DNA from: Nocardia huaxiensis
Lineage (GTDB): Bacteria > Actinomycetota > Actinomycetes > Mycobacteriales > Mycobacteriaceae
Assembly (NCBI RefSeq): GCF_013744875.1
Contig: NZ_CP059399.1
Coordinates: 6,944,001 to 7,008,000 of the forward strand
Reading direction: 5' to 3'
DNA: 64,000 nt
In this document: piece by piece, positions 27,568 to 36,026 of the stretch
Layout: every line of letters starts with the position of its first letter
Numbering within the stretch: the first letter of the stretch is position 1
The notes under the pieces: generated by a model
Seen by the model: the letters and a program-made list of their open reading frames with translations, nothing else
What the model was told of the DNA's origin: nothing
Database searches by the model: none
Made by a program: the position numbers and the translations under genes

Positions 27568-27945
27568 TCACTTGTCCGCGGCGGCTTCGAGTTCGGCGTA
27601 CCCGGCGGCGAGCGCGGCATCGAGGACGCCGGGGAATCGCGCGTTGAGCTCCTCCCGGCGCAGCCGCACCAGCCGCAGCCGCCCTTCCTGCCGGGAGCTG
27701 ATGATCCCGGATTCGCGCAGCACTCGATAGTGGTGCGAGGTGGTGGATTTGTGCACGTCGATACCCTCGGCGGCCGCGGTGCAGGTGTGGTCGGCGTCGT
27801 CGTCGAGGGCGACCAGCAGGCGCAGCCGCACCGGATCGGACAGCGCGTGCATGACGGCGACGAACTCGATGTCCTCGGCAGCGGGCTGGGGCAGGTTGCG
27901 CATGGCTTCGAGCGTACCCCCACGGTTTGATTGTTTGACACTCAT
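27568..27945 (-). CDS. ArsR-family winged-helix regulator
   Basis: 125 residues from the ATG at 27945; an ATG at 27903 giving MRNLPQPAAEDIEFV is an alternative. The HTH is ALSDPVRLRLLVALDDDAD, then VHKSTTSHHYRVLRESGIIS as recognition helix and RLRLVRLRREELNARF as wing. No metal-binding ELCVC motif is present, so it is not a classical arsenic sensor. It is divergent from an MFS exporter and upstream of the oxidoreductase, so it may control both. Confidence 0.88.
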   Translation of the reverse strand: MSVKQSNRGGTLEAMRNLPQPAAEDIEFVAVMHALSDPVRLRLLVALDDDADHTCTAAAEGIDVHKSTTSHHYRVLRESGIISSRQEGRLRLVRLRREELNARFPGVLDAALAAGYAELEAAADK

Positions 27946-27964
27946 CGAACCGTCTTCATAGTAT
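27935..27964 (+). promoter_or_regulatory. Candidate promoter for the MFS gene
   Basis: TTGACA at 27935-27940, an 18-base spacer, and TAGTAT at 27959-27964, about 55 bases before the MFS start. The -35 falls inside the ArsR gene if its start is 27945, which favours the 27903 start or indicates overlap that would let ArsR block this promoter. Confidence 0.5.
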
Positions 27965-28019
27965 GACATTCGTCCAACTATTGCGGGTGTCTCCCGCCCC
28001 ACTCCTGTAGGAGCTTCGG

Positions 28020-29213
28020 GTGAACTTTCGTTTGATTCCCTTGGCGCTGGGCACCTTTGCCATCGGCGTCGATGCCTTCGTCACCGCCGGATTGGTCGGC
28101 CCGGTCGCGGACGATCTGCACGTCTCGACCTCCGCCGCCGGACAGCTGGTCACGGTCTTCGCGGTGTCCTATGCGCTCTGCTCGCCGGTGCTGGCCGCGC
28201 TCACCGCCCGGTTCTCGCGCAAGCAAGTCCTGGTCAGCGCCTTGACGCTGTTCATTCTCGGCAATGTGGTGACCGCCCTGGCCGGCTCGTTCGCGCTGGT
28301 GCTGGCCTCGCGCGTACTGGCCGCGGCGGGTGCGGCCCTGTACACGCCCAATGCCGCCGCGGTCGGGGGCGCGATCACGCCGCCGCAGCGGCGCGGCCGG
28401 GCCATCGCGGTGGTGACCGGCGGGCTGACCATGGCCAGCGCGATCGGGGTGCCGCTGGGCTCGTGGATCGGCGGCGCGCTGAGCTGGCGGGCCACGCTGT
28501 GGATGGTGGCCGCACTGGGTCTGGTCGCGCTGGCGACGGTGGCGCGCACGGTGCCCGATGTCCGGCTGCCCGCGCCGTCCAGCTTGCGCGAGCGCCTGAT
28601 TCCCTTGCGCGACACCACGATTGCCGCCACGCTGGCGCAGGCGCTGATGCTGTTCGGCGGCATGTTCGTCGTCTACACCTATCTGGCGTCGATCATGGAC
28701 GTGGCCACCGGCGGCGATACCGGGCGCTTCGCGATCCTGCTGTGGGTCTACGGCGTGGTCGCGGTCATCGGCAGCACGGTGGGCGGGCGGCTGGTGGACC
28801 GGGTGGGTTCGCGGCGACTACAGCCGTACATGCTGGCGGCTGTGATCGTGGTGCTCGCCGTGGTGGGCGCGGCGAGCCACTCGTTCGCCACCGCGCTGAT
28901 CTGGGCCGTGGCCTTCGGCATTCCGGGCTGGATCTGGTCGGTGGCGCAACTGCATCGGCTCATGGAGCTGTCGCCGCAGAGCACGCCGCTGCTGCTGGGG
29001 CTCAATGCCTCGGCGCAGTACTTCGGGATCGCGCTCGGCGGCGCGGTGGGCGGAATCGGCTTGCAGCAGTGGGGATCCGGGTCGCTGGGACCGATCGCGG
29101 CCGGGCTGGCCGCGATGGCGCTGGGACTGCTGCTGGTCAGCCACCGGACCCGTCGGAGCGCCACCTCCGCCGTCGCGTCACCGGTCGCCGAGAAGGCCGC
29201 CGCCGAAGCATGA
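28020..29213 (+). CDS. MFS transporter (DHA1-like, 12 TM)
   Basis: 397 residues from the GTG at 28020 with AGGAG 7 bases upstream. It begins FRLIPLALGTFAIGVDAFVTAGLVG, typical of the AraJ/CmlA type sugar-efflux and antibiotic exporters, with RFSRKQVLVSALTLF in loop 2-3 and ASAIGVPLGSWIGGAL in TM5. Twelve hydrophobic segments are visible. It lies divergent from the ArsR gene and is followed by a strong hairpin. Substrate unknown. Confidence 0.9.
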   Translation: MNFRLIPLALGTFAIGVDAFVTAGLVGPVADDLHVSTSAAGQLVTVFAVSYALCSPVLAALTARFSRKQVLVSALTLFILGNVVTALAGSFALVLASRVLAAAGAALYTPNAAAVGGAITPPQRRGRAIAVVTGGLTMASAIGVPLGSWIGGALSWRATLWMVAALGLVALATVARTVPDVRLPAPSSLRERLIPLRDTTIAATLAQALMLFGGMFVVYTYLASIMDVATGGDTGRFAILLWVYGVVAVIGSTVGGRLVDRVGSRRLQPYMLAAVIVVLAVVGAASHSFATALIWAVAFGIPGWIWSVAQLHRLMELSPQSTPLLLGLNASAQYFGIALGGAVGGIGLQQWGSGSLGPIAAGLAAMALGLLLVSHRTRRSATSAVASPVAEKAAAEA

Positions 29214-29218
29214 TTCGC

Positions 29219-29253
29219 TCTCGCTGCCGCCGGATCGACCGGCGGCAGCGAGA
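29219..29253. terminator. Bidirectional hairpin between MFS and oxygenase genes
   Basis: Perfect 15-bp arms TCTCGCTGCCGCCGG (29219-29233) and CCGGCGGCAGCGAGA (29239-29253) around ATCGA, between convergent genes and 5 and 14 bases from their stops. One of the strongest stems in the window. Confidence 0.85.
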
Positions 29254-29267
29254 ACCCGCCGATTGGT

Positions 29268-30227
29268 CTATCCGAGGGTGATCGCGTCCAGGCGGGTACG
29301 TAGGAAGGCCGCCGACACAACGGGTTCCAGGCCGCCGATCCGCCCGATCGGCGGCCGCAGCGGGGTCACCACGGCGTCGTGGTCGAGTTCGTAAAAGTAG
29401 ATCAGCGACACCAGGTCCTCATCGGGGGCGCTGGCCTGCGGCGGGAGCACGCGGTGGCGTCCGGCGGGCCAGCGCTGCCCGCTCCAATGCGCCAGCAGGT
29501 CACCGATATTCACGGTGAGCGCGGACGGATCGTAGGGCGCGTCCGCCCAGCCGCCCTCCTCGGTGTAGACCTGTAGCCCGCCCGCGCCGGGTTCACGGTC
29601 GAGGACGGTGACCGTGCCGAAATCGGTGTGCGGGCCGATGCGGAACTGGCCCGGCTCCGGCGGGCCGACGGCGGTCAGCGGCGGATACCAGTTGATATTG
29701 CAGGTCCAGGTCGGATTGCTGGTCAAGCCTTCGAAAGGGTTGTGCGGCAAGGCGAGTGCGGCGGCGAACAGGGCCAGCAGTTCGTCGGAGAGGCTGCGCA
29801 TGTGGCCGGTGTAGGCGGTGAGCAGCTCGTGCAGTTCAGCCACCTCCACGGGCCACACATTCTCCAGGAACCAGACCTCGTCGACGGCCTTGTCCCCGGT
29901 CGGGGTGTCGGCTCCGACGGCGAAGGTCTCCTTCAGATCCGGTGGGGTTTCGGTGCCTTCGGCGTACCCGTTGGCCTCCATGCCGGGCCCGATCCAGCCG
30001 CGCCCGCCGACGCTGACGGCATAACGCCGCTTCACCGCTTCGGGCAGGGCGAAGAAGCGGCGGACCGCGGCGCGCACCGCGCCCGGAAGTCCTTCGGGCA
30101 CACCGTGTCCGCGCACGAGCAGGAAACCGGCCCGCTGCATGCCCGCGTCGACCTCGAGCAGCATGCGGGTGGCGTCGGCCCCGCCCGCGCGCCAGCGGTC
30201 GAGGTCGACGGTCGCGATGGCGTTCAA
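29268..30227 (-). CDS. Isopenicillin-N-synthase-like 2-oxoglutarate/Fe(II) oxygenase
   Basis: 319 residues from the TTG at 30227, which has AGGAG 8 bases upstream and overlaps the deaminase stop (TTGA). Fe(II) ligands are His200 and Asp202 in GPHTDFG and His258 in AGRHRV. The N-terminal DIOX_N part (about 1-120) has MQRAGFLLVRGHGVP and RFFALPEAVKRRYAV. The expected RxS for 2-oxoglutarate is not evident after His258, so co-substrate binding may differ. The family includes thymine 7-hydroxylase and xanthine dioxygenase; last in an operon with permeases and a deaminase, so a nucleobase-like substrate is plausible. Confidence 0.9.
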   Translation of the reverse strand: MNAIATVDLDRWRAGGADATRMLLEVDAGMQRAGFLLVRGHGVPEGLPGAVRAAVRRFFALPEAVKRRYAVSVGGRGWIGPGMEANGYAEGTETPPDLKETFAVGADTPTGDKAVDEVWFLENVWPVEVAELHELLTAYTGHMRSLSDELLALFAAALALPHNPFEGLTSNPTWTCNINWYPPLTAVGPPEPGQFRIGPHTDFGTVTVLDREPGAGGLQVYTEEGGWADAPYDPSALTVNIGDLLAHWSGQRWPAGRHRVLPPQASAPDEDLVSLIYFYELDHDAVVTPLRPPIGRIGGLEPVVSAAFLRTRLDAITLG

Positions 30228-30682
30228 TCGATCACTCCTATGTCCTCGTGCCACAGGTCCGGCCGGTCGGCGATGAACTTCGTCATCAGGTCGATGCAGT
30301 CCTGATCCTCCAGGACGGTGACCGAAACCCCGTGCGCGGCAAGCCATTCGTGGCCGCCGGTGAAGGTGGTGGATTCGCCGACGATCACCGCGCCGATGCC
30401 GAACTGGCGGACCAGGCCGCTGCAGTACCAGCACGGCGAGAGCGTGGTGACCATGATGGTGTCGCGGTAGTCGCGGCGGCGTCCGGCATTGCGGAAGGCG
30501 TCGGTTTCGGCATGCACGCTGGGATCGTCGTCCTGGACGCGCCGATTGTGGCCGCGACCGAGCAGGGCGCCATGGCTGTCGAACAGGGCCGCGCCGATGG
30601 GGATGCCGCCCTCGGCGAGTCCGAGCCGCGCCTCGTCGTAGGCGGTGACCAGCAGTTCCTGTGCGATGCCCATGGTCATCAT
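30224..30682 (-). CDS. Nucleoside/nucleobase deaminase (CDA fold)
   Basis: 152 residues. Zinc site: HAE at 57-59 (catalytic Glu59) and PCWYC with Cys84 and Cys87, the tRNA/cytosine deaminase-type pattern. N-terminal TAYDEARLGLAEGGIPIGAAL is like yeast cytosine deaminase and guanine deaminase. The ATG at 30682 overlaps the permease stop (ATGA), and its own stop overlaps the oxygenase start. It probably deaminates a base taken up by the NCS1 permease; cytosine, guanine or an analogue cannot be separated by eye. Confidence 0.92.
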   Translation of the reverse strand: MMTMGIAQELLVTAYDEARLGLAEGGIPIGAALFDSHGALLGRGHNRRVQDDDPSVHAETDAFRNAGRRRDYRDTIMVTTLSPCWYCSGLVRQFGIGAVIVGESTTFTGGHEWLAAHGVSVTVLEDQDCIDLMTKFIADRPDLWHEDIGVID

Positions 30683-32070
30683 GCTGCCACCGGAGTCCGT
30701 GCGATCCGAGTACGCGCGAGCAGGAAGTAGGCCGTGGCGGACAGCGCGAAGCCCACGAAGAAGGTGATGTCGCCCAGCTCGGGAGCCTGTTTCGCGATAT
30801 AGCCGACGAACTTGGCCTGGTTGGAGAACAGCAGCACCGACACGACCAGGCCGAGGACGAAGGCCGCGACGCCGCTCCAATTGGTGTACGCGCGGTCGTA
30901 GAGCAGATCGTCGACGCGGTGACCTCGGCGCAGGTATTCGTCGGTGAGGACGACCCCGAGCCACGGCCCGATCCAGTAGGCGACGATCAACAGGAAAGCC
31001 TCGTAGCTGGCGGCGGCATCGGCCAGCGCCCACCATGCGACCAGGAATCCGATCACGCCGAAGGCCAGCGACACCACCGCCCGCTGAATGCGAATCGGCA
31101 GCGTGAAGCCCATGGTCACGAAAGCCATCGCACCCGAATACACATTCAGCGCATTGGCGGCGACCGCACCCACCGCGATCGCCAGCAGCGTCAGATTCGC
31201 CAGGGCCGCAGGCAAATTCGCAGTGAACACATCGGTGGGGCTGCCCTGTGCACCGGATGCCACGGTCACCGACGCCGCGCCGAGGACCGAGAGCCACAGG
31301 CAGGACAGGAACAGTCCGGCCGAGGCGTACGAACCTGTCGCCCGGGTCGACACCGATGACGGCAGATAGCGGGAGTAGTCCGCCGCGTAGGGATTCCAGC
31401 CCGCGGCATAGCCGAACATGGTGCCGACCGTCAGCAGGAAGCCGCCGGTGCCGCCCACTCCCCCGGCGGGCGCGGCAGCACCCAGGTCGGCCTTGCTGAA
31501 GATCACCACCGTCACGAGGGCGAACACGATTGCCAGGAGCGGGAAGGCGATTCGCTCGAACGCCTGCACCAGGTTGTGCCCGAAGAACGCGAAGGCCGTC
31601 TGCGCCACCACGATCACCAGCAGGGCGGGCACCTTGGGCAGTCCGGTGAGCGTGTTCAAGGCGAACGCCCCGCTCACGCTATTGGTGGCGAACCAGCCGA
31701 CCCCGCACATGAGGGACATGAATCCGGCCGGCAGCACATTGCCCCGATAGCCGAATCCCAAGCGCCCCAGCACCATTTGCGGCACCCCGTGCAGTGGTCC
31801 GCGCGCGGAGAGCACGAAGTGCCCGGCCGCGCCCAGTCCGGCGCCGACCGCGAGACCCAGGCTCGCCTGCCAGAAGTCCATCCCGTACACGGTCACGGCG
31901 AGGACGCCCACGAAGATGGTGGCGAACTCCATGTTCGGAGACATCCACGTCCAGAACAGTTTTCGCGGGGTGCCGTGCCGGGCGTCGGCGGGGATGCGGT
32001 CGTCGCCGCCGGGTTCGACGGCGATGACGCGGTCCCGGTAGGCGGCCTTGGTCTCGTCGGTCAGTGCCAA
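30679..32070 (-). CDS. NCS1 family nucleobase permease (cytosine/purine type)
   Basis: 463 residues from the TTG at 32070, after a GGAGAGGTG leader. About 12 membrane segments. Family features: WTWMSPNMEFATIFVGVLAVTVYG in TM1, GFGYRGNVLPAGFMSLMCGVGWFA in TM3, and YSRYLPSSVSTR in loop 5. NCS1 carriers import cytosine, purines, allantoin or hydantoins with Na+ or H+. It precedes the deaminase with stop/start overlap, so uptake and deamination are coupled. Confidence 0.92.
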   Translation of the reverse strand: MALTDETKAAYRDRVIAVEPGGDDRIPADARHGTPRKLFWTWMSPNMEFATIFVGVLAVTVYGMDFWQASLGLAVGAGLGAAGHFVLSARGPLHGVPQMVLGRLGFGYRGNVLPAGFMSLMCGVGWFATNSVSGAFALNTLTGLPKVPALLVIVVAQTAFAFFGHNLVQAFERIAFPLLAIVFALVTVVIFSKADLGAAAPAGGVGGTGGFLLTVGTMFGYAAGWNPYAADYSRYLPSSVSTRATGSYASAGLFLSCLWLSVLGAASVTVASGAQGSPTDVFTANLPAALANLTLLAIAVGAVAANALNVYSGAMAFVTMGFTLPIRIQRAVVSLAFGVIGFLVAWWALADAAASYEAFLLIVAYWIGPWLGVVLTDEYLRRGHRVDDLLYDRAYTNWSGVAAFVLGLVVSVLLFSNQAKFVGYIAKQAPELGDITFFVGFALSATAYFLLARTRIARTPVAA

Positions 32071-32108
32071 TGTTTCACCTCTCCTCGGGTCTGACGGGTT
32101 GTGCCCGT

Positions 32109-33623
32109 TCAGCGTTCGTGGGTTTCCTCCAGCACCGTGCGGCCCAGCAGTGCGTAGCGTGCCGGGTCGGTGCGTTTGAGGTAGGTCGCGTACCCGAGGC
32201 CGGCCAGGGCGACCACTGCCACCAGGTACGGGGTCGCTTTCAACACCAGCGAATCCGCCTCGGCTCCCGCCGCGGTGTCCATATTGACCACCAGCAGCAG
32301 CACCACTCCCAGCATGGCGACGCCGCCGATGAGCGGGGCCAGGAAGGTCTTGAACCAGTGCCGGGTTTCGGGGTGATGCGTGCGGAAGTAGTTCATCACG
32401 GCGAACGAGGTGGTGGCCTGCACAAGGAGAATCGCCATGGTGCCCAGCACCGCGAGCAGCGTGTAGAGACCGGCGTAGGGGTCCTTGCCCGCCACAGCGA
32501 ATGCGAGCACGAGCACGGCCGCGATGCCGGTCTGCACCAGCCCGGCGATATGCGGCGACCCGTTCTTGGGGTGCGTGCGTCCGATGGTCTGCTGCAATCC
32601 GGGTATCGCGCCTTCACGTCCGAGCGCATACAGGTAGCGGGAGGCACAGTTGTGGAAGGCCATGCCGCAGGCCAGTGATCCGGTGACCATGAGCCACTGC
32701 ATGGTGCTGACCGCCCAGTGCCCGACGAAGCTCTCGGTGGGCGCGAAGAAGACGTCCATGGGATTGGCCGAGGCCGCGAGCTCCATTGCCTTGTCCTGGC
32801 CGCTGCCGGAAATGGCCATCCACGAGACGAAGACGTAGAACACGCCGACGCCGAGCACCGCGATCATGGTGGCGCGCGGAATGATTCGCTTGGGGTCGCG
32901 GGATTCCTCCCCGTACATGGCCGTCGATTCGAAGCCGACCCACGACCAGAACGCGAAGAACAAGCCCAGGCCCGCCGACACTCCGCCGAAGGCGTTCACC
33001 GGATTGATGGGATCGAACGAAATGCCTTCCGGCCCACCGCCTTGCAGAAGCACCGATACCGCCATGACGAACAGAACGGTCACCTCGGTCACCAGCAGCA
33101 CGATGAGCAGCCGTTCGGCCACCGCCACCCCGAACCAGGTGCCGAGTGCGTTGACGGCGAGCATGCCGATGGCGAACACCCACCACGGAATGTCGACCCC
33201 GGCCTGATCGAGCACCGTATTGTGCGCGAAGCTGGAGAAGATCCCGATCAGCGACGGCTCGAAAACCATGTACGCGAAGGTGGCCAGCAGCCCCGCCGCC
33301 AATCCCGCGGTGCGCCCGAGCCCGAAGGAAATGAATCCGTAGAACGCCCCCGTCGCGGTGATGTGTTTGGACATGGTGGTGAATCCGACCGAGAACACCG
33401 CCAGCACCACCATGGCAATGAGAAACGCGGCGGGCGTGCCGATTCCGCTGCCCGAGGACATCATGAACGGCACATTGCCCGTCATCGCCGTGATGGGCGC
33501 GGCCGTGGCCACCGCCATGAACACCACGCCGAGCAGCCCGACGACATTGGGTTTGAGCCGCGACACCCCACCCGCCGATGCCTGTGACTCCCCCGAAAGT
33601 ACGGTGCGCGCACTCGGTTCCAT
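32109..33623 (-). CDS. APC superfamily amino acid/amine permease
   Basis: 504 residues from the ATG at 33623, with GAGGAG 7 bases upstream; a GTG eight codons earlier is weaker. TM1 has LGVVFMAVATAAPITAMTGN with the unwound-helix glycines; FAFWSWVGFESTAMYGEESR in TM6 is typical of the APC/YhdG-like group. About 12 membrane segments. Such carriers import amino acids, polyamines or related compounds. It is the first gene of the four-gene operon and is preceded by a perfect palindrome about 95 bases upstream. Confidence 0.92.
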   Translation of the reverse strand: MEPSARTVLSGESQASAGGVSRLKPNVVGLLGVVFMAVATAAPITAMTGNVPFMMSSGSGIGTPAAFLIAMVVLAVFSVGFTTMSKHITATGAFYGFISFGLGRTAGLAAGLLATFAYMVFEPSLIGIFSSFAHNTVLDQAGVDIPWWVFAIGMLAVNALGTWFGVAVAERLLIVLLVTEVTVLFVMAVSVLLQGGGPEGISFDPINPVNAFGGVSAGLGLFFAFWSWVGFESTAMYGEESRDPKRIIPRATMIAVLGVGVFYVFVSWMAISGSGQDKAMELAASANPMDVFFAPTESFVGHWAVSTMQWLMVTGSLACGMAFHNCASRYLYALGREGAIPGLQQTIGRTHPKNGSPHIAGLVQTGIAAVLVLAFAVAGKDPYAGLYTLLAVLGTMAILLVQATTSFAVMNYFRTHHPETRHWFKTFLAPLIGGVAMLGVVLLLVVNMDTAAGAEADSLVLKATPYLVAVVALAGLGYATYLKRTDPARYALLGRTVLEETHER

Positions 33624-33715
33624 TGTGTAACTCCTCATCTTGGTCACCTGACCTGTGAGGGATTGTGGGGCCGGAAGTGTTGCCGGGATATGAAACGGAG
33701 TTACCAGCGGGAACC

Positions 33716-33741
33716 AGAATTGTGACTCGGGTCACAATTCT
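33716..33741. promoter_or_regulatory. Perfect 26-bp palindrome, candidate operator
   Basis: Arms AGAATTGTGAC (33716-33726) and GTCACAATTCT (33731-33741) surround TCGG. It is AT-rich against the GC-rich background and sits 93 bases before the APC permease start on the minus strand. Symmetry fits a dimeric repressor or activator of the permease-deaminase-oxygenase operon; the regulator is not identified. Confidence 0.75.
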
Positions 33742-33810
33742 TACACATATTCAGAATAACCTGGATCGGCCTTACGCTTCGTCGGCTGTTGCCGATATCG
33801 CGAACGCACA

Positions 33811-33840
33811 TGGCCCGCACCGGGATTCCGGTGCGGGCCA
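33811..33840 (-). terminator. Terminator-like hairpin after the GH5 gene
   Basis: Thirteen-bp perfect arms TGGCCCGCACCGG (33811-33823) and CCGGTGCGGGCCA (33828-33840) around GATT, 42 bases beyond the glycosidase stop. It separates that gene from the downstream permease operon on the same strand. Confidence 0.8.
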
Positions 33841-33881
33841 CATCACCTACTCCGCTGCCGCGATCCGCGCAGACCGCTCCG

Positions 33882-35771
33882 TCAAAGCTTGCGGCAGTAG
33901 AGAGCATCCGGGTGGCCGCCGCGGTACCAGACCCGCGAGAAGCCGATGCCCGCGGCGTATTCGTCGGCATTGCACTGAGCCTTGTAGAAGCCCTCGGCGT
34001 AGTCGCCGCCCTCTCCGGAGGCCGGGCGGTTGTCCCATTTGTCGTCCCAGACCGTGCGGCCGGCGCCGGCCAGCGGGATTCGGCCCGGGGCGCACAGGAC
34101 CGCGGACATGCCGTCGCCGCGCAGGCTGTAACCGATCATGAATTGGCCCTCGGCACACTGGTATTTGGTGAAACCGGAGGCCCAGTCGGTGGTCACGTTC
34201 TCGGTCTTCACCACCATCGCCGTGGTGCCGGCCTGCCAGAGGTCACCCTGGGTCGCGTCGGTGCACAGCCCGCGATGATCGCCGGAGCTGATCCCGATCA
34301 GTCGCTGATCATCCGGGCAGACGGCTTTGTGCGCGCCCGGATCCCAGTCGTTCGCCGCGCGCAGCGAGGCATTGTGATCGCGATGCTCGGCGTTCAGCGC
34401 CGACCAGGTGCGCACCGGCGCGACCTGCCCGGTGTAGCCCTTCGCGTCCACCAGTCGTCGCAGCTGCGCGCCGCGCCAATCATCGGGGTCCAGGACGCTG
34501 CGCAGGCTGCCGTCGGTGTCGTAGCGCAGTAGGGCCCACTGATTTCCCTTGTCGCCCTTCTGGAATCCGACCATCGGCCAGTAGGCGAAGTCGAGGTCAC
34601 GCTCGATGAGCCAGTCGATCAGATTGACGAACCAGGTCTTGTCCGCCGCGCCCGCGTCCTTGCCGACACCGAATTCGCTGATCCACACCGGGGCGGTGAA
34701 GTGCCGGTCGGCGGTGCCGGCCACGAAACCGGCCAGCTCGTCCATGGACGTGAACAGATCGGCGCGCGACATATCGCGGAAGCGCGGATCGGTGGTCTCG
34801 CCCCACCCGTCTGCGCCGGTGTGATTCGGGCCGATGTAGCCGTAGAAGTGCGCGGCGTACACGATCTTGTGCGAGCGCACCAGGGTCGGCGTCAGCGTGC
34901 GCATCGGCTTCAACATGGGGCGTTCGTGATCGGTCAGGTCGGTGGGGATGCCCTGCCAGTTGAGGCCCTCGATCATGATGAGCAGATTCGGGTTGCCGTC
35001 CTTCAGGATTCGGTCGCCGGCCCACTGGACGGCGTCCTCGAAGTCGTTGCCGTCACCCCAGCCCCAGTTCGGGTTGTGCCAGGTGTCGCGGCGCACCTCG
35101 TTGCGCAGATCCGCACCGATGACACCCGAATTGCCCTGGTAGCGGGCGGTCATGAAGACCCAGTCGTCGATCCACTCCTCGGTGGTCTGACCGGAGTTCC
35201 AGCGTTCGTTGCCGTCGACGGCACAGCACCAGAGGGTGGAGGTGGTGTGGTTGTTGAGGATGACGGCCAGCCCGGCGTCGGTCAGGGCGGTGACCGCGCG
35301 GTCGTAGACCTCGAGCGGCTTCAGGCCGTTCAGCGTCGGATTGGCGGTCAGGCCCTGCACCGGACGAGTGTCGGTGATCATTTCGTTGGAGAAGGGCAGC
35401 CGCACGCTGTTGATGCCGAGTCCGCGAAAATCATTGATGATCTTGTCCATCGGCACCCGGTCGAGTCCGAGCGGCGCGCGATGTCCGGTCTCCTGCGCGA
35501 AATTGTTCGCCGGATCCTCGTCGTCGCCGCTGCCCTGCCAGGTGCCGCTGGAGCCGTGCCAGTTGGCCGATTGCAGTTTCACCCGATTGCCGTCGGCGTC
35601 GACGATATAGCGGCCGCGGGTGCTCAGCGGGCCGTGCAGGCCAGCGGGTTCGGCCTGGGCGGCCGGGGTGAGGTGGATGTTCGGGGCGATGATCGCACCG
35701 GCCACCGCCGTGAGAATCGCGAGGGCGTGCCAGGTTCGCCTGCCGCGGAATCGCGCACGGGTCAAGGTCAT
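33882..35771 (-). CDS. Secreted GH5 family glycoside hydrolase with Cys-paired C-terminal repeats
   Basis: 629 residues from the ATG at 35771 with AGGA 8 bases upstream. A Sec signal (RTWHALAILTAVAGAIIAP) ends near AQA at 38-40. The GH5 barrel spans about 45-450: NSVRLPFSNEM, acid/base Glu225 in DLRNE, AAHFYGYIGPNH, and nucleophile Glu366 in WISEFG. GH5 enzymes cleave cellulose, mannan or related glycans. Residues 481-629 hold three similar units with Cys pairs 485/503, 539/560 and 600/626, perhaps a binding module. It is a single-gene unit with its own terminator. Confidence 0.9.
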   Translation of the reverse strand: MTLTRARFRGRRTWHALAILTAVAGAIIAPNIHLTPAAQAEPAGLHGPLSTRGRYIVDADGNRVKLQSANWHGSSGTWQGSGDDEDPANNFAQETGHRAPLGLDRVPMDKIINDFRGLGINSVRLPFSNEMITDTRPVQGLTANPTLNGLKPLEVYDRAVTALTDAGLAVILNNHTTSTLWCCAVDGNERWNSGQTTEEWIDDWVFMTARYQGNSGVIGADLRNEVRRDTWHNPNWGWGDGNDFEDAVQWAGDRILKDGNPNLLIMIEGLNWQGIPTDLTDHERPMLKPMRTLTPTLVRSHKIVYAAHFYGYIGPNHTGADGWGETTDPRFRDMSRADLFTSMDELAGFVAGTADRHFTAPVWISEFGVGKDAGAADKTWFVNLIDWLIERDLDFAYWPMVGFQKGDKGNQWALLRYDTDGSLRSVLDPDDWRGAQLRRLVDAKGYTGQVAPVRTWSALNAEHRDHNASLRAANDWDPGAHKAVCPDDQRLIGISSGDHRGLCTDATQGDLWQAGTTAMVVKTENVTTDWASGFTKYQCAEGQFMIGYSLRGDGMSAVLCAPGRIPLAGAGRTVWDDKWDNRPASGEGGDYAEGFYKAQCNADEYAAGIGFSRVWYRGGHPDALYCRKL

Positions 35772-36026
35772 TCCGAATTCCTCATCTTGCGGAAATCCGG
35801 CACCGCCGGAGACTCGGGGGCTCAATCCGTTCACCGGCGGTGCCGAGGGACGCCTCACCTGCAGATGTGTGAGGCAGTACGGCGAGCGGGGCCGTCATTT
35901 GCTTCTGCGCGGAAGCATTTCGGGTTCGCGGCTGCTCACGGCATGAACAGTAGAGAGCGGGCGAGCCGAAGAGAAACACCGAATTCCGGGTGACTCATCA
36001 GGTTTCGTTGTCAATCGGCACGGCGG
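35772..36026. promoter_or_regulatory. Upstream region of the GH5 gene
   Basis: 255 bases between the glycosidase start and the LysR stop, both minus. It must hold the glycosidase promoter and the end of the LysR transcript. CTCAC and GTGAG near 35857-35875 form a small inverted repeat. No gene seen. Confidence 0.4.
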
